Origin: Bacillota bacterium
Lineage (GTDB): Bacteria; Bacillota; Desulfitobacteriia; Desulfitobacteriales; JAJXUE01
Assembly (NCBI GenBank): GCA_021783135.1
Contig: JAJXUE010000025.1
Location: 1 to 41,494 of the forward strand
Reading direction: 5' to 3'
DNA length: 41,494 bases
Of this stretch, positions 31,180 through 40,421 are shown piece after piece; position 1 is the stretch's first letter; every line of letters begins with the position of its first letter. A program made the translations under genes and the position numbers. The notes under the pieces were generated by a model. That model saw only the letters and a list, made by a program, of their open reading frames with translations, was not told the origin of the DNA and made no database searches.

Positions 31180-34100
31180 ATGGATTTTAAGCAAAGACGT
31201 TGGGGCCTATTGATAATCTTAGTTATATTGTTTCAGGTGACCATGCTGGCCAGCGGCGTTAAAACGACGTATGCTGATGTCGGAACCGGCCCGGTAGGTA
31301 CTTCCACCAGTTCGCCGTTTATGACTTTTAGTGTCATCCAATATGGGGTTGGTCCATTGTCTCCGGTAAGTGGAGCATACACATATGCAGTTACAGATGG
31401 CACGAAACTTGACATTCATGCTAGCTTAACCCTAGCCTCAAACGAAACAGGTTGGTCTTTTTCTATAAATGGTCAACCAGTTACTCCCGTTATTAGTGAC
31501 AATGGTGGACTGTATACTGCAGCCTGGGATGACGTTATATATATTAGTTCAACAACTGAAGGATTCTATAAACTTCAATGGGTTCCCCCGGGTGGCGGCG
31601 GTGAATGGGTAAATATATATATAGGTGACATTCCAGCTTATACCCAGGCCACTGTGCAGACCAATGTAGCATCAAATATCACTGCCAATTCAGCCATCTT
31701 AAATGGCTATATCTCAAGCGATGGGGGGGCAACTGTAACAGACCGGGGCTTTAACCAGACCGGCAGCGTCGGCTCCGGGGGGACAGGTGCATTTTCCTCA
31801 GTATGGTCGGGCTTAAGTCCTAATCAGAACTATTCATATCAGGCCTATGCAACCAATGCCGCAGGAACCGCTTATGGCGGAACCAATAGCTTCTGGACTA
31901 TGGCCGCTACTCCTGGTTTGACCTCGGCAGCATTGCAGCCGGACCGAAGTGTGGTATTGACCTTGAACAAAAACGGCAACCCCACGAACACGAACTATAT
32001 GGTGCAAATGGCAACAGATGCAAATTTTACCCAAAACGTGGCGACTGTAGTTAGCTGGACAAGCCCTGGGGCTGGAACGACCTTGGCCGTGCCCAGCTCC
32101 AAAATGAATCCTGGTACTACCTATTATTTCCGCTTACAGGCCGAAAATGGGGCAAGTGTCGCTTCCGGTTATGGGGCGCAAACGGTAAGTGCCAGTCAAC
32201 TGCCGCCTATTGCCCTAACTCCAGGGATTGCCTCTTTTAACGCTAATGCGGATGGCTCTATGCCGGCAAGCCAGACTGAGGTGTTCACGCTGGCCAACGG
32301 TACATTTAGCGGAACCACCGGTCAAACTTTAGCGGGTGTCAGCGTGAATAATCTTCCGGCAGGGCTGACAGCAATGGCGACACTAGACAGTACCACTCAA
32401 ATGACACTCAGTTTCAGCGGTACCGCGACAAATCACAGCAACGCCAATAATGTGCCCAATGTCAGTGTCGGCGTGCCTCAAGTAGATGTTGTCGGCGCCA
32501 GTGCAACTGTAACCAGTGGCAGCTTCGCCATCGATTTCCTGCTGCCGCCTTCGGCGACTTTAAGCATTACTTCTCCGGCCACTACAGCTTTAGATGAAGG
32601 CCAACTTAAAAGTAATGCCGCTCTATATTCTCTGACCATGACCCTCGGCAACGAAACTTGGGCCTCCACGTCGCTGGTACCCGCCGGTTTCACCTTAAAC
32701 AACCCTCCTCCCGGATTAAGCATTGCAGGAGTAACTTATGTCGACCCCACCCATGCTACTTTGACCTTGGCTGATAATGGCACCAATTTCGACACCCCTT
32801 ACAATAACTTAAGTGTTACCATCTCCAGCAGCCAATTACCGTCCTCCTATGCCTTGACCAGCAATACCCTGCCGGTAACTTGCGAAACAAAGCCGGTAGT
32901 AAGCACAAACACTCCGGCAACTAAAGTAGCGGCAACGGAATATACCTCGGGCGGAAATGTGACTTCAGACGGAGGCTATCCGGTCACCGCTCGTGGGGTA
33001 GTCTATTCAACCCAGCAAAATCCGTCTATAGGTAGCGGTTCGGCTACCGAGGTCGATGCAGGTAGCGGTACAGGTAGCTTCACCGCTGATCTTACAGGGC
33101 TTTCCCCCGGCAACACCTATTTTGTGCGCGCTTTTGCCACGAATGCGGAAGGTACAGCGTATGGCGGTCAGGATAGCATTATTACCCCTGCCAATAATGC
33201 TATCCTTGCCGAACTTGCCCTAAGTAACGGCCTATTAACCCCCGCATTCAGCACCTCAAGTACAGCTTATGCAGCGAGCGTGGCTAACAGTGTCAGTAGC
33301 ATCACAGTAACTCCGACGTTAGCTGATAGTACAGCCAGCCTGACTGTAAACGGCAAAACAGCAGCAAACGGTCAAGCCTCGGCTGCTATCCCGCTGAACG
33401 TAGGGGTAAACACCATCACCATAACGGTTACGGCGGCAGACGGCACTACCCAAAAGACCTATACAGTAACGGTGACCCGCAAAGGTTCCGCTGACGCCAA
33501 TTTAAGCAGCTTAGGGATTAGTCCCGGCAGCCTTAGTCCGGCCTTGTCCGAGAATGTCACAGATTACACCGTTACCGTGCCGGACAGTACGTCCAGCGTC
33601 CAGGTGACAGCCTCAGCTGAGGATGCTAACGCAACTATAAAGGTGAATGGGACCCAGCTAACCAGCGGCAATAAGCTTAGTGTCAGTATTGCCAGTAACA
33701 ACTTAATCAGTGTAGTGGTCACGGCCCAAGACGGCACGCCAAAGACTTACAGCGTACGGGTACTTAAAAGCAATTATCTCAGCTTCAAGTATCCTGACTT
33801 CGCCAGTAACACCAACTTGCTGCAGATTAACCGTAACGCTGCGCTTATTAATGGCAATACCTTAGAACTGACCCCGAACAAAACCAATCAGGCAGGTAGT
33901 GTCTTTTACAAAAAAGAATATTCCCTGGTTAATGACCGCTCTTTCAGTACTTACTTTAGCTTCAAGTTAAGCGGGCGGGGCGGCATCGGCCAGGCGGACG
34001 GCATTGTCTTTGCCCTGCAGACTGTTTCCAATACAGCCGGCTCATTGGGTGGAGGATTGGGCTTTGCCGGACTAAATCCCGCGGTCGGTGTAGAGTTTGA

Positions 34101-37100
34101 CACCTGGCACAATGGCGAAAACAATGATCCGACGGCACCGCACATAGGCCTCGATATCAACGGCTCGGTCAAGTCAGCTGCCACTGCGCTAACTCCCTGG
34201 GATATCCGGGATGGCAACGTCTATTATGCCTGGATTGACTATAACGGCCCAGATAAAACGATCGAGGTACGCTTAAACACTACCCCGACCCGACCGGCAA
34301 GTCCGGTATTGACCTACAACAAGCTGGATTTGGAAAGTATCTTAAACCAAAGTGAAGTTTATGTCGGCTTCACCGGGGCTACCGGCGGCGCCAGCCAGGA
34401 ACAGGATATCTTAAGCTGGTATTTCAACAATGATGACACCCACATCGACACCCAGACCTATAGCTACACCCAAACTCCTACCACGGTCACTACGACCTTA
34501 AATCCAACTGACAATGCCTCGCAAACCACAGTGCAGGCCACTGCCCTAAATCTTGACGGAACTGCGGCTACTAACATTCCGCTTACTTTCAGCACGACCT
34601 TGGGCAGCTTTACCACCTCCGGCACAATAAGCAGCATATCAGTGCTCACAAATGCCAGTGGGCAGGCTTCCGCAACTTTGTATGCAGCGCAATCCTCGGG
34701 AGCTGCGACAGTCAAGGCGGTAGCCGAAGGTGGAGCCTGGGGGAGCCAAACTATCAATAACCTAGATCTGACTGATCCTGAGGCCGTAGCTGCTGACAAA
34801 GCGAATCTGGCTATCGGCTATGCACCGGGTGATTCCGTAAGCAGCGTGACCCAAAACTTGACCCTGCCGGCAACAGGTGCCAACGGCACAGCCATTGTTT
34901 GGGGTTCCAGCGATACCTCTGTTATCAACCCATCCGGCACAACCGGAAGTGTGACGCGGCCGGGCTATTTTAATGGCGATGACCAAGTCACCCTGACCGC
35001 AACGATCAGCAAAGGAAGCGCGACTGATACTCAAACCTTTACGGTTAATGTTAAAGCGCAACCATATGTTGCGCCGGTTGTCACCGCGACTCCGAGCGTG
35101 GGCGGCATTAAAGAAACAGCAGCCAATGACGGTAGTGTAAGCGGCACGATTAATGTCAGCATCAGCGGCGGCACATTTGCCTCTGATATTGCGGCGGCGG
35201 ACATTGTGGTCAATGACCTGCCGAGCGGTCTTACCCCTACAGTTACGTACAACACCAACACCAGTATTACGCTTGGCTTTAGCGGCAATGCCAGCAACAA
35301 TGCTGCCGACTACAGTGTAAATAATGCTTCAATAACTATTAGCAAAGAAGCACTAATCGGGTCACTGTCAGACCTCACTACGGGTTCATTCTCAATCACC
35401 TTTATGGATCCCACCCAGATTAGCTTGGTGAACAGTGAGGTGGATGAATCCCCGGCTAGCAGCTATACCACGGGTCAAATTGACGGCAGTATCGAGGTGG
35501 CCTTAGCTAACGGTACTTTTAAAACCGGCGGTTTCACATCTGGCACGGACTTTTCCGTCAGCGATTTGCCGTCCGGCTTGACGCCGCAAATGACCTATGT
35601 TGATCCCACCCATGTCAGCGTAAACTTTAACGGCAGTGCGACTAATAATGATGTTAGCAATGATGTCAATGATGCTACTATCGTTATCCAGCCCAGCGCT
35701 CTAATCGGAATGCCGACGACCGCGGCAACTTTGACGTCTAACACGTTCCGGTTTGTCTTCAATGAGCCGCAACCGACCTTAAATGTAGCTACCCCTGTAC
35801 TTAGCGAGTCTGCAGCCAATGACGGTAGTATCACCCAGACCCTGACCTTAAATCTCGATCACGGGATGATCGCTGCCGGAACTACACTGACTACAAGCGA
35901 TTTAACGGCTTTGAACCTGCCCACTGGTCTTTACATTGCTAATGTAAGCCAAAGTAACACTATTGGCAGTACCGGTTCGACGCTGACGGTTACCCTTGGC
36001 GGTAAGGCGGTACACAATCTGGCCTCGGACAGCGTGTCTAATGTGCAAATTGTCTTAGACGGCAGTGTGGTTACCCCGAACGGTACAACCTGGCCGAATC
36101 CCTATGGTCAGTCCATTCCCTCTAACACCTTTGCCATCCACTTTATGAACCCGCCGCCGAGTATCACGGTGGGCAGCCCGGTGATTCAGGCAGATGCTAC
36201 CAAAAAAGACGGCAGCATTACGGAAACCCAGACTGTTTCAATTCAAAATGGTACGTTCGTGCCGGATATGTCAGGCGGGGTATTTGTCACCAACCTGCCG
36301 CAAGGTATTACGGCAAGTGTGACAACTTCAAGCTCAACCCAGCTAATTATTCAGTTTAATGGGAATGCCTTAAGCCAAAATCCTAATTCGGCTGATGCTG
36401 GCGTTGTTATATCCGGCAGCAAAATTATTCCCACAACGGGCGCTACGGTATCGGATATGGTGGCTTCCAACAACTTCAGCATTGATGACCCTACAGGCAA
36501 CCTCTTAGCCGATTGGGACAGCCAGCATGTGCAAATCGTTTATGCTCCGGGGGACTCTGCTACAAGTATTACTCAGAATGTAGGGCTGCCAACTCAGGGC
36601 GCGAATGGGTCCAGTATCACCTGGAGTTCCAGTAACCCTGCGGTAATCAGTCCAGCCGGCACTGTTACCCGGCCCGATTATCTGACGGGAGACGCCACGG
36701 TCAACTTGACTGCCAATGTCAGTTACCCAGGCACTACCGGAAGTACTGTTGTCGTGAATTATAACAACCTCGTCGTCAAAGCCCAGCCGCTGACCGCGGC
36801 CGATTCAGTCACCCAGGATACGCAGAACCTGGCAATCGGGTATAACCCCGGTGAAAGCAGCACTGGACTAAGACAGAATATTTACCTTGCTACGGCCGGT
36901 CAGGATGGCAGTGTGATTAATTGGAGTTCCAGCGACCCGGCAGTTGTCAGCACGGACGGCACAGTTACCCAACTGCCCTACGGTACGTCAGATGCCACGG
37001 TCACGCTAATCGCGACTATTAGCAAAGACGGTGTGACTACAACCCAGACCATGACACTAACGGTCTTGCCGAGTGAAGAAAGCGGCATAAGTCTTAATCC

Positions 37101-39093
37101 CACGGCACTTACTCTGACCTCTGGGATAGGAAACGCGGCTATCACCGCGACGGTAAGCCCGTCAAGCGCTACCTCAGCAACCATCAATTGGGTAAGCAGC
37201 AATCCAGGTGTGGCAACGGTAAGCCCGGACAGTACTGTCGGATCAACCAGCACGGTGATTATAACGCCTATACTAGCAGGTAGTGCGACGATTACTGCAT
37301 ATGCGGCAGACAATGTTAATATTCTGGCCAGTTGTACTGTCACGGTAGTTCAGGCTAAACATCACTCCGGAAACAGCAGCGGCAACATGCCAACGGGCGG
37401 TACTGCTCCAACAACGGGAGGTACTACCCCAACAACCGGAGGCAGCACTCCCACAAGTGGTGGAGTGCCAACGATCACGTCAACGGTTGTAGACCAAAAT
37501 AACAATCAGACAGTAGCTCAGAATACCGCTACTTTAAGCACCGGTACGAGTGGGACGGATACCGTCACATTTAATCAGGCCAAGACCATTGTGCTACAGC
37601 AACCTGACGGCAGCCAAACGCCGTACCAGGATTACGGCAATATCAGTTATGTTGCACCATCGGACGCACCGGTTACTGTTAATTCAGAAGGAAATGTGCA
37701 AGTAAGTAATCTGGTCAAAGGTAACAGTTATGCCATACCGGTTACCTACAGCTTTGGCAACGGCCAAACCATAACTATCGGCACAATCCATATTGCTGTA
37801 GATCAAAACGGCAGTGTCAGCATGACTACCAGTTTGATTGACCCGTATGGTACCTTGACTGACGCCCTCACCGGCGCGGTTATCCCGGGGGCCCAGGTGA
37901 CTTTGTACTACGCTGATACGGCCCGCAACAAGCTAAATGGCAAAGCGCCGGGAACAGTCGCGCAATTGCCTGCCATTAACGGCTTTAAGCCCAACAACAA
38001 CCAAAACCCTCAAGTAACGGACAGTAATGGCAACTATGGTTTTATGGTCTTTCCCAATACCGATTACTATGTGGTGGTAACCAAGCCGGGCTATGACACC
38101 TATACCAGCCCGACAATTGCCGTCGGGACGCAGTTGGTAGAGTTCTCGATTAAGCTGAACCATCCTTTAAACGGAGTGACCCGTATCGCCGGAGCAACGC
38201 GGGTAGATACAGCCATAGCGTTGGCCAAAGCAGAACATACAGGCAAAGTTAACGCAGTGATTTTGGCCACAGCGAATAACTACCCGGATGCCTTGACCGG
38301 AAGTGTCTTGGCCTATCAGCAAAACGCACCGATTCTCCTGGTAGGTACGTCCCAAGCTGACCGGGCCAAAGTAATTTCCTACATTCAAGCCAATGCCACA
38401 ACTGACCCGACAATCATTGTCCTAGGTGGGACAGGCGCGGTTAGTAACGCTGTTATTCTGCAAGTCGAAGCAGCCGGGTACACTAATATCGTAAGATTAG
38501 GTGGAACTGACCGCTATGAAACCTCAGTTAAGATTGCGCAGTACCTCAATGCAGCGCCGGGTACGCCGGTGGTGATTGCCTCAGGTGAGAACTATCCCGA
38601 TGCGTTGTCAGTGAGCAGTTCTGCAGCAGTAAATCGGGACCCAATTCTGTTGGTGAGCCAAAACGGTATTTCGGCTGCAGTCCAGACGGAATTAAATACG
38701 CTTAAGCCCAGTAAGGTTTATGTCATTGGCGGCACAGGAGTAGTCAGTGAGGCAGTCGTCAAGCAAATTGCTGACTTAACGTCACTGCAAAGCAGCAATA
38801 TTGTGCGTATAGGCGGTACGGACCGGTACGCCACTTCCTTGGAGGTAGCCAAGTACTTTGACTTATCCGGGAAGAGTGTGTGTATCGCCACCGGAGAGAA
38901 CTTCCCGGATGCCTTGGCCGGCAGCCTGTATGCGGCCAATTACAATGCGCCAATTCTGTTGGCCGACGGTAGTCTGACCACGGGTGAACAGCAGTATCTG
39001 CAAAATGCTGCGCTTACGGGGGCCACACTTTTCGGCGGTACAGGAGCTGTAAACGGCAATATTCAAAATGAGGTTGCAGGCTTAATTAAGTAG
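31180..39093 (+). CDS. Giant secreted surface protein with L-type lectin domain and cell-wall-binding repeats
   Basis: A 2,637-residue exported protein. The signal peptide (1-32) is cut after TTYA. Then: fibronectin-III-like units (~156-342, ~568-670), two beta-sandwich modules (~346-570), two cadherin-like beta-sandwich units (~674-862), an L-type (legume-like) lectin (~866-1087) with ADGIVFALQ and the metal-site motif GVEFDTWHN (Glu972, Asp974), an invasin-type Ig unit (~1094-1194), one atrophied Ig unit, four more ~115-residue modules (~1296-1771), two more atrophied Ig units, a Big_2 unit (~1967-2058), a Thr/Gly/Pro linker (~2061-2098), a carboxypeptidase-regulatory-like unit (~2219-2328) and three wall-binding-2 repeats (~2328-2637, RIAGATRVDTAIALA, GENYPDALS). 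ATG 31180 has TGGAG eight bases upstream; GTG 31171 is the alternative. Adhesion to glycans is inferred. A possible -10 TATAAT is at 31098-31103. Confidence 0.9.
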   Translation: MDFKQRRWGLLIILVILFQVTMLASGVKTTYADVGTGPVGTSTSSPFMTFSVIQYGVGPLSPVSGAYTYAVTDGTKLDIHASLTLASNETGWSFSINGQPVTPVISDNGGLYTAAWDDVIYISSTTEGFYKLQWVPPGGGGEWVNIYIGDIPAYTQATVQTNVASNITANSAILNGYISSDGGATVTDRGFNQTGSVGSGGTGAFSSVWSGLSPNQNYSYQAYATNAAGTAYGGTNSFWTMAATPGLTSAALQPDRSVVLTLNKNGNPTNTNYMVQMATDANFTQNVATVVSWTSPGAGTTLAVPSSKMNPGTTYYFRLQAENGASVASGYGAQTVSASQLPPIALTPGIASFNANADGSMPASQTEVFTLANGTFSGTTGQTLAGVSVNNLPAGLTAMATLDSTTQMTLSFSGTATNHSNANNVPNVSVGVPQVDVVGASATVTSGSFAIDFLLPPSATLSITSPATTALDEGQLKSNAALYSLTMTLGNETWASTSLVPAGFTLNNPPPGLSIAGVTYVDPTHATLTLADNGTNFDTPYNNLSVTISSSQLPSSYALTSNTLPVTCETKPVVSTNTPATKVAATEYTSGGNVTSDGGYPVTARGVVYSTQQNPSIGSGSATEVDAGSGTGSFTADLTGLSPGNTYFVRAFATNAEGTAYGGQDSIITPANNAILAELALSNGLLTPAFSTSSTAYAASVANSVSSITVTPTLADSTASLTVNGKTAANGQASAAIPLNVGVNTITITVTAADGTTQKTYTVTVTRKGSADANLSSLGISPGSLSPALSENVTDYTVTVPDSTSSVQVTASAEDANATIKVNGTQLTSGNKLSVSIASNNLISVVVTAQDGTPKTYSVRVLKSNYLSFKYPDFASNTNLLQINRNAALINGNTLELTPNKTNQAGSVFYKKEYSLVNDRSFSTYFSFKLSGRGGIGQADGIVFALQTVSNTAGSLGGGLGFAGLNPAVGVEFDTWHNGENNDPTAPHIGLDINGSVKSAATALTPWDIRDGNVYYAWIDYNGPDKTIEVRLNTTPTRPASPVLTYNKLDLESILNQSEVYVGFTGATGGASQEQDILSWYFNNDDTHIDTQTYSYTQTPTTVTTTLNPTDNASQTTVQATALNLDGTAATNIPLTFSTTLGSFTTSGTISSISVLTNASGQASATLYAAQSSGAATVKAVAEGGAWGSQTINNLDLTDPEAVAADKANLAIGYAPGDSVSSVTQNLTLPATGANGTAIVWGSSDTSVINPSGTTGSVTRPGYFNGDDQVTLTATISKGSATDTQTFTVNVKAQPYVAPVVTATPSVGGIKETAANDGSVSGTINVSISGGTFASDIAAADIVVNDLPSGLTPTVTYNTNTSITLGFSGNASNNAADYSVNNASITISKEALIGSLSDLTTGSFSITFMDPTQISLVNSEVDESPASSYTTGQIDGSIEVALANGTFKTGGFTSGTDFSVSDLPSGLTPQMTYVDPTHVSVNFNGSATNNDVSNDVNDATIVIQPSALIGMPTTAATLTSNTFRFVFNEPQPTLNVATPVLSESAANDGSITQTLTLNLDHGMIAAGTTLTTSDLTALNLPTGLYIANVSQSNTIGSTGSTLTVTLGGKAVHNLASDSVSNVQIVLDGSVVTPNGTTWPNPYGQSIPSNTFAIHFMNPPPSITVGSPVIQADATKKDGSITETQTVSIQNGTFVPDMSGGVFVTNLPQGITASVTTSSSTQLIIQFNGNALSQNPNSADAGVVISGSKIIPTTGATVSDMVASNNFSIDDPTGNLLADWDSQHVQIVYAPGDSATSITQNVGLPTQGANGSSITWSSSNPAVISPAGTVTRPDYLTGDATVNLTANVSYPGTTGSTVVVNYNNLVVKAQPLTAADSVTQDTQNLAIGYNPGESSTGLRQNIYLATAGQDGSVINWSSSDPAVVSTDGTVTQLPYGTSDATVTLIATISKDGVTTTQTMTLTVLPSEESGISLNPTALTLTSGIGNAAITATVSPSSATSATINWVSSNPGVATVSPDSTVGSTSTVIITPILAGSATITAYAADNVNILASCTVTVVQAKHHSGNSSGNMPTGGTAPTTGGTTPTTGGSTPTSGGVPTITSTVVDQNNNQTVAQNTATLSTGTSGTDTVTFNQAKTIVLQQPDGSQTPYQDYGNISYVAPSDAPVTVNSEGNVQVSNLVKGNSYAIPVTYSFGNGQTITIGTIHIAVDQNGSVSMTTSLIDPYGTLTDALTGAVIPGAQVTLYYADTARNKLNGKAPGTVAQLPAINGFKPNNNQNPQVTDSNGNYGFMVFPNTDYYVVVTKPGYDTYTSPTIAVGTQLVEFSIKLNHPLNGVTRIAGATRVDTAIALAKAEHTGKVNAVILATANNYPDALTGSVLAYQQNAPILLVGTSQADRAKVISYIQANATTDPTIIVLGGTGAVSNAVILQVEAAGYTNIVRLGGTDRYETSVKIAQYLNAAPGTPVVIASGENYPDALSVSSSAAVNRDPILLVSQNGISAAVQTELNTLKPSKVYVIGGTGVVSEAVVKQIADLTSLQSSNIVRIGGTDRYATSLEVAKYFDLSGKSVCIATGENFPDALAGSLYAANYNAPILLADGSLTTGEQQYLQNAALTGATLFGGTGAVNGNIQNEVAGLIK
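33775..34440 (+). other. L-type lectin domain within the surface protein
   Basis: The segment opens FKYPDFASNTNLLQINRNA and contains a beta-sandwich pattern of bacterial legume-like lectins. In that fold an Asp (here in ADGIVFAL), a Glu-x-Asp pair (EFDTW), Asn and a later His/Asp (HIGLDING) bind Ca2+/Mn2+ and sugar. All of these are present, so sugar binding is plausible; the sugar is not predictable. Confidence 0.8.
38160..39090 (+). repeat. Three cell-wall-binding repeat 2 units
   Basis: Three ~100-residue units share R-I/L-x-G-x-T/A-R-Y/V-x-T-S/A starts, A-x-G-E-N-F/Y-P-D-A-L and V-I-G-G-T-G-x-V-S. This matches the PF04122 family, which binds the anionic wall polymer of Clostridium difficile. 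They form the C-terminal anchor of the protein. Confidence 0.88.
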
Positions 39094-39149
39094 ACAAAAC
39101 AACAAATAACACTATTTACCAAAACTGAGGAATGTAACAGCACCTGCCA

Positions 39150-39193
39150 GATAAGAATCGCCTAGAACCGATGGTTTTAGGCGATTCTTTATC
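39150..39193 (+). terminator. Terminator after the surface-protein gene
   Basis: GATAAGAATCGCCTA (39150-39164) pairs with TAGGCGATTCTTTATC (39178-39193) with one bulged base. Confidence 0.75.
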
Positions 39194-39249
39194 ATTTACG
39201 GCGAGAAAACCCCACCTCGATAGGTGGTGGGACACATTGACCGCGATTG

Positions 39250-39379
39250 CTAAAACATTATTTCCATAGCCAAAGCTTTTTGCCAGGAGTGCAGCAATTC
39301 CAGCTGCGTTTGAATCCTGGTAGCCAGTTCGCTTATCACAAAGGGTTTGGTGATAACCGCATTGGCGCAAGCAAATGGT
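39250..39379 (-). pseudogene. Remnant of a receiver-domain C-terminus (minus strand)
   Basis: Read on the minus strand from 39379 to the TAG at 39250-39252, the frame gives ACANAVITKPF followed by VISELATRIQTQLELL. This is the last beta-strand, conserved Lys-Pro-Phe and last helix of a response-regulator receiver, as in the intact sensor (GANDYLGKPF, ELLARVRTLVQ). The frame is broken upstream: a related stretch continues only in another phase. No start or output domain remains. It is the tail of a decayed two-component protein in the opposite orientation. Confidence 0.6.
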
Positions 39380-39446
39380 ACTCGTTTGTTGCGAAAAATT
39401 CTCTTCAAACAAGCAGATCGGACGGCTCAGCGTATGTTAAATTGTC

Positions 39447-39545
39447 GAAGGACTGCCTACAGAGTATAAAGCTAACAGTTTAAAAATTGCTGCAATTAAT
39501 GCGATGTATTATGCTGAAATCAACAAGTATGATGTAGCACGGTAA
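39447..39545 (+). pseudogene. Unassigned decayed coding fragment
   Basis: A 32-codon open stretch in one frame reads EGLPTEYKANSLKIAAINAM and ends in TAA at 39543-39545, with a stop just before it. The pattern is faintly like the SpoIID/LytB motif (P-x-E-x(4)-L-K-x-x-A-x-A-A). Such domains occur together with wall-binding repeats, whose remnant follows in another frame. The assignment is weak. Confidence 0.3.
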
Positions 39546-39556
39546 TGGGCGGCTAG

Positions 39557-39691
39557 GACGGCAACAGTTTGTCGCCTGATGGACTAAATTGGCTGCAAAG
39601 CAGCAAACCGATCGGTGCGACCATATTTGGCGGCCCGGGTGCGGTAAACCAGAATGTAGAGCAGCAGTTGAGCCAGGCAATCGGTCAGTAG
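39557..39691 (+). pseudogene. C-terminal remnant of a second cell-wall-binding-repeat protein
   Basis: From the codon after a TAG (39554-39556) to TAG 39689-39691, 44 codons read DGNSLSPDGLNWLQSS, then PIGATIFGGPGAVNQNVEQQ. This is clearly related to the end of the giant protein (ADGSLTTGEQQYLQ, TGATLFGGTGAVNGNIQNE). Only the last half unit survives, with stops in front. It suggests a former tandem duplicate of the surface-protein gene. Confidence 0.75.
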
Positions 39692-39746
39692 ACTATTGAG
39701 AGATGACTGGACAGAACCGATTTGAGCCTTCAAAACATATTAATCT

Positions 39747-39788
39747 AAAAGGCATCCTCGTTAGGCTTAGCCAAAGAGGATGCCTTTT
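39747..39788 (+). terminator. Terminator after the decayed surface-protein remnant
   Basis: AAAAGGCATCCTC (39747-39759) pairs exactly with GAGGATGCCTTTT (39776-39788). It probably belonged to the lost gene. Confidence 0.85.
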
Positions 39789-39938
39789 GTGTGGGGTTAT
39801 AGCAGGGCTATAGCGAACATCTATTGAGCAAACAGTGACGGATCGCTTGGAAATATTGCACAACTTTAGCCTGACATGCACTATTCGACTCCTCCCACCA
39901 TATTATGTACAGCATTTTATAATGGGGGAGGGGTTTTA

Positions 39939-40360
39939 ATGCTACTTGAGATGCTGGGAATTGTGGTCAAAGGTGGACTGCCAGTCCTTAAACTCCTGTC
40001 AGTATTAGTGGCGCAAGGGGTGCCTTTAGCGAAATGCCTTCCCATTCTGGTCGGATATATTAATAACAATGCCTTTCCGCAGCCTTTAAATGAACGTGAA
40101 GAAGCACTATGTATCGGCAACCTTTGTGCCGATGGTAAAGCTAAGGATGAAGCTAAAGATAAGCTGATTGAGCACAATTTAAGGCTTGTAGCGCATATAA
40201 CGAAGGAGTTATGCACGAGAATCAATGTAAAACTAGAATTATTTTCCAGACCGGTTTTGTGCTGATTAAGGCGAAAAATATGTACGATATACCAGCGTTG
40301 ATTGACTTGCCAGGTAAACGACTGTTGACGGTTATCCAGATAACTGACACAACTAGATAA
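39939..40360 (+). pseudogene. sigK: Degenerate sporulation sigma factor sigK (5' half intact, 3' part frameshifted)
   Basis: ATG 39939 follows GGGGGAGGGG by five bases and opens a hydrophobic pro-sequence-like N terminus. It is followed by INNNAFPQPLNEREE and LIEHNLRLVAHI, which are hallmarks of sigma-K (residues ~45-95). The frame stops at 40265 after a poorly matching tail. In another frame the DNA at about 40230-40290 reads FVLIKAKNMYD, resembling the sigma-70 region-2 sequence IGLIKAINTYD, and later GKRLLTV resembles KGTRLATY. This is what a frameshifted, mutating copy would look like. Nothing after 40360 continues it. The alternative is a sigK split by a skin-like element with the 3' half elsewhere. 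Confidence 0.7.
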
Positions 40361-40366
40361 TTGTAA

Positions 40367-40408
40367 AAAATCCCATTCGCCGGTCTTGTGCTAGACGAAT
40401 GGGATTTT
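40367..40408. terminator. Bidirectional terminator between sigK remnant and topoisomerase gene
   Basis: AAAATCCCATTCG (40367-40379) is fully complementary to CGAATGGGATTTT (40396-40408). With A and T runs at each end it can serve the convergent genes on both strands. Confidence 0.88.
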
Positions 40409-40421
40409 AAGCGTTTAATCT

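Noticed and set aside
37380-37470. Short repeated units (PTTGGT-like, ACAACGGGAGG-like at DNA level) as a CRISPR or VNTR locus
   Set aside because: They are in frame and encode a flexible Thr/Gly/Pro linker between Ig-like and C-terminal domains of the surface protein.
39116-39412. 98-residue minus-strand open frame and the 78-residue plus-strand frame at 39247-39483
   Set aside because: Neither resembles a protein; the real signal in this place is the receiver tail in another minus-strand frame, broken by a frameshift.
39876-39938. Upstream extension of the sigK frame to 39876
   Set aside because: The extension lacks a ribosome site and the sigma-K-like N terminus begins at ATG 39939, directly after GGGGGAGGGG.
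39094-40421. A complete skin-like prophage or integrative element
   Set aside because: No recombinase, phage or att-like duplicated sequence is visible in these 1.3 kb; only degraded coding fragments and terminators.
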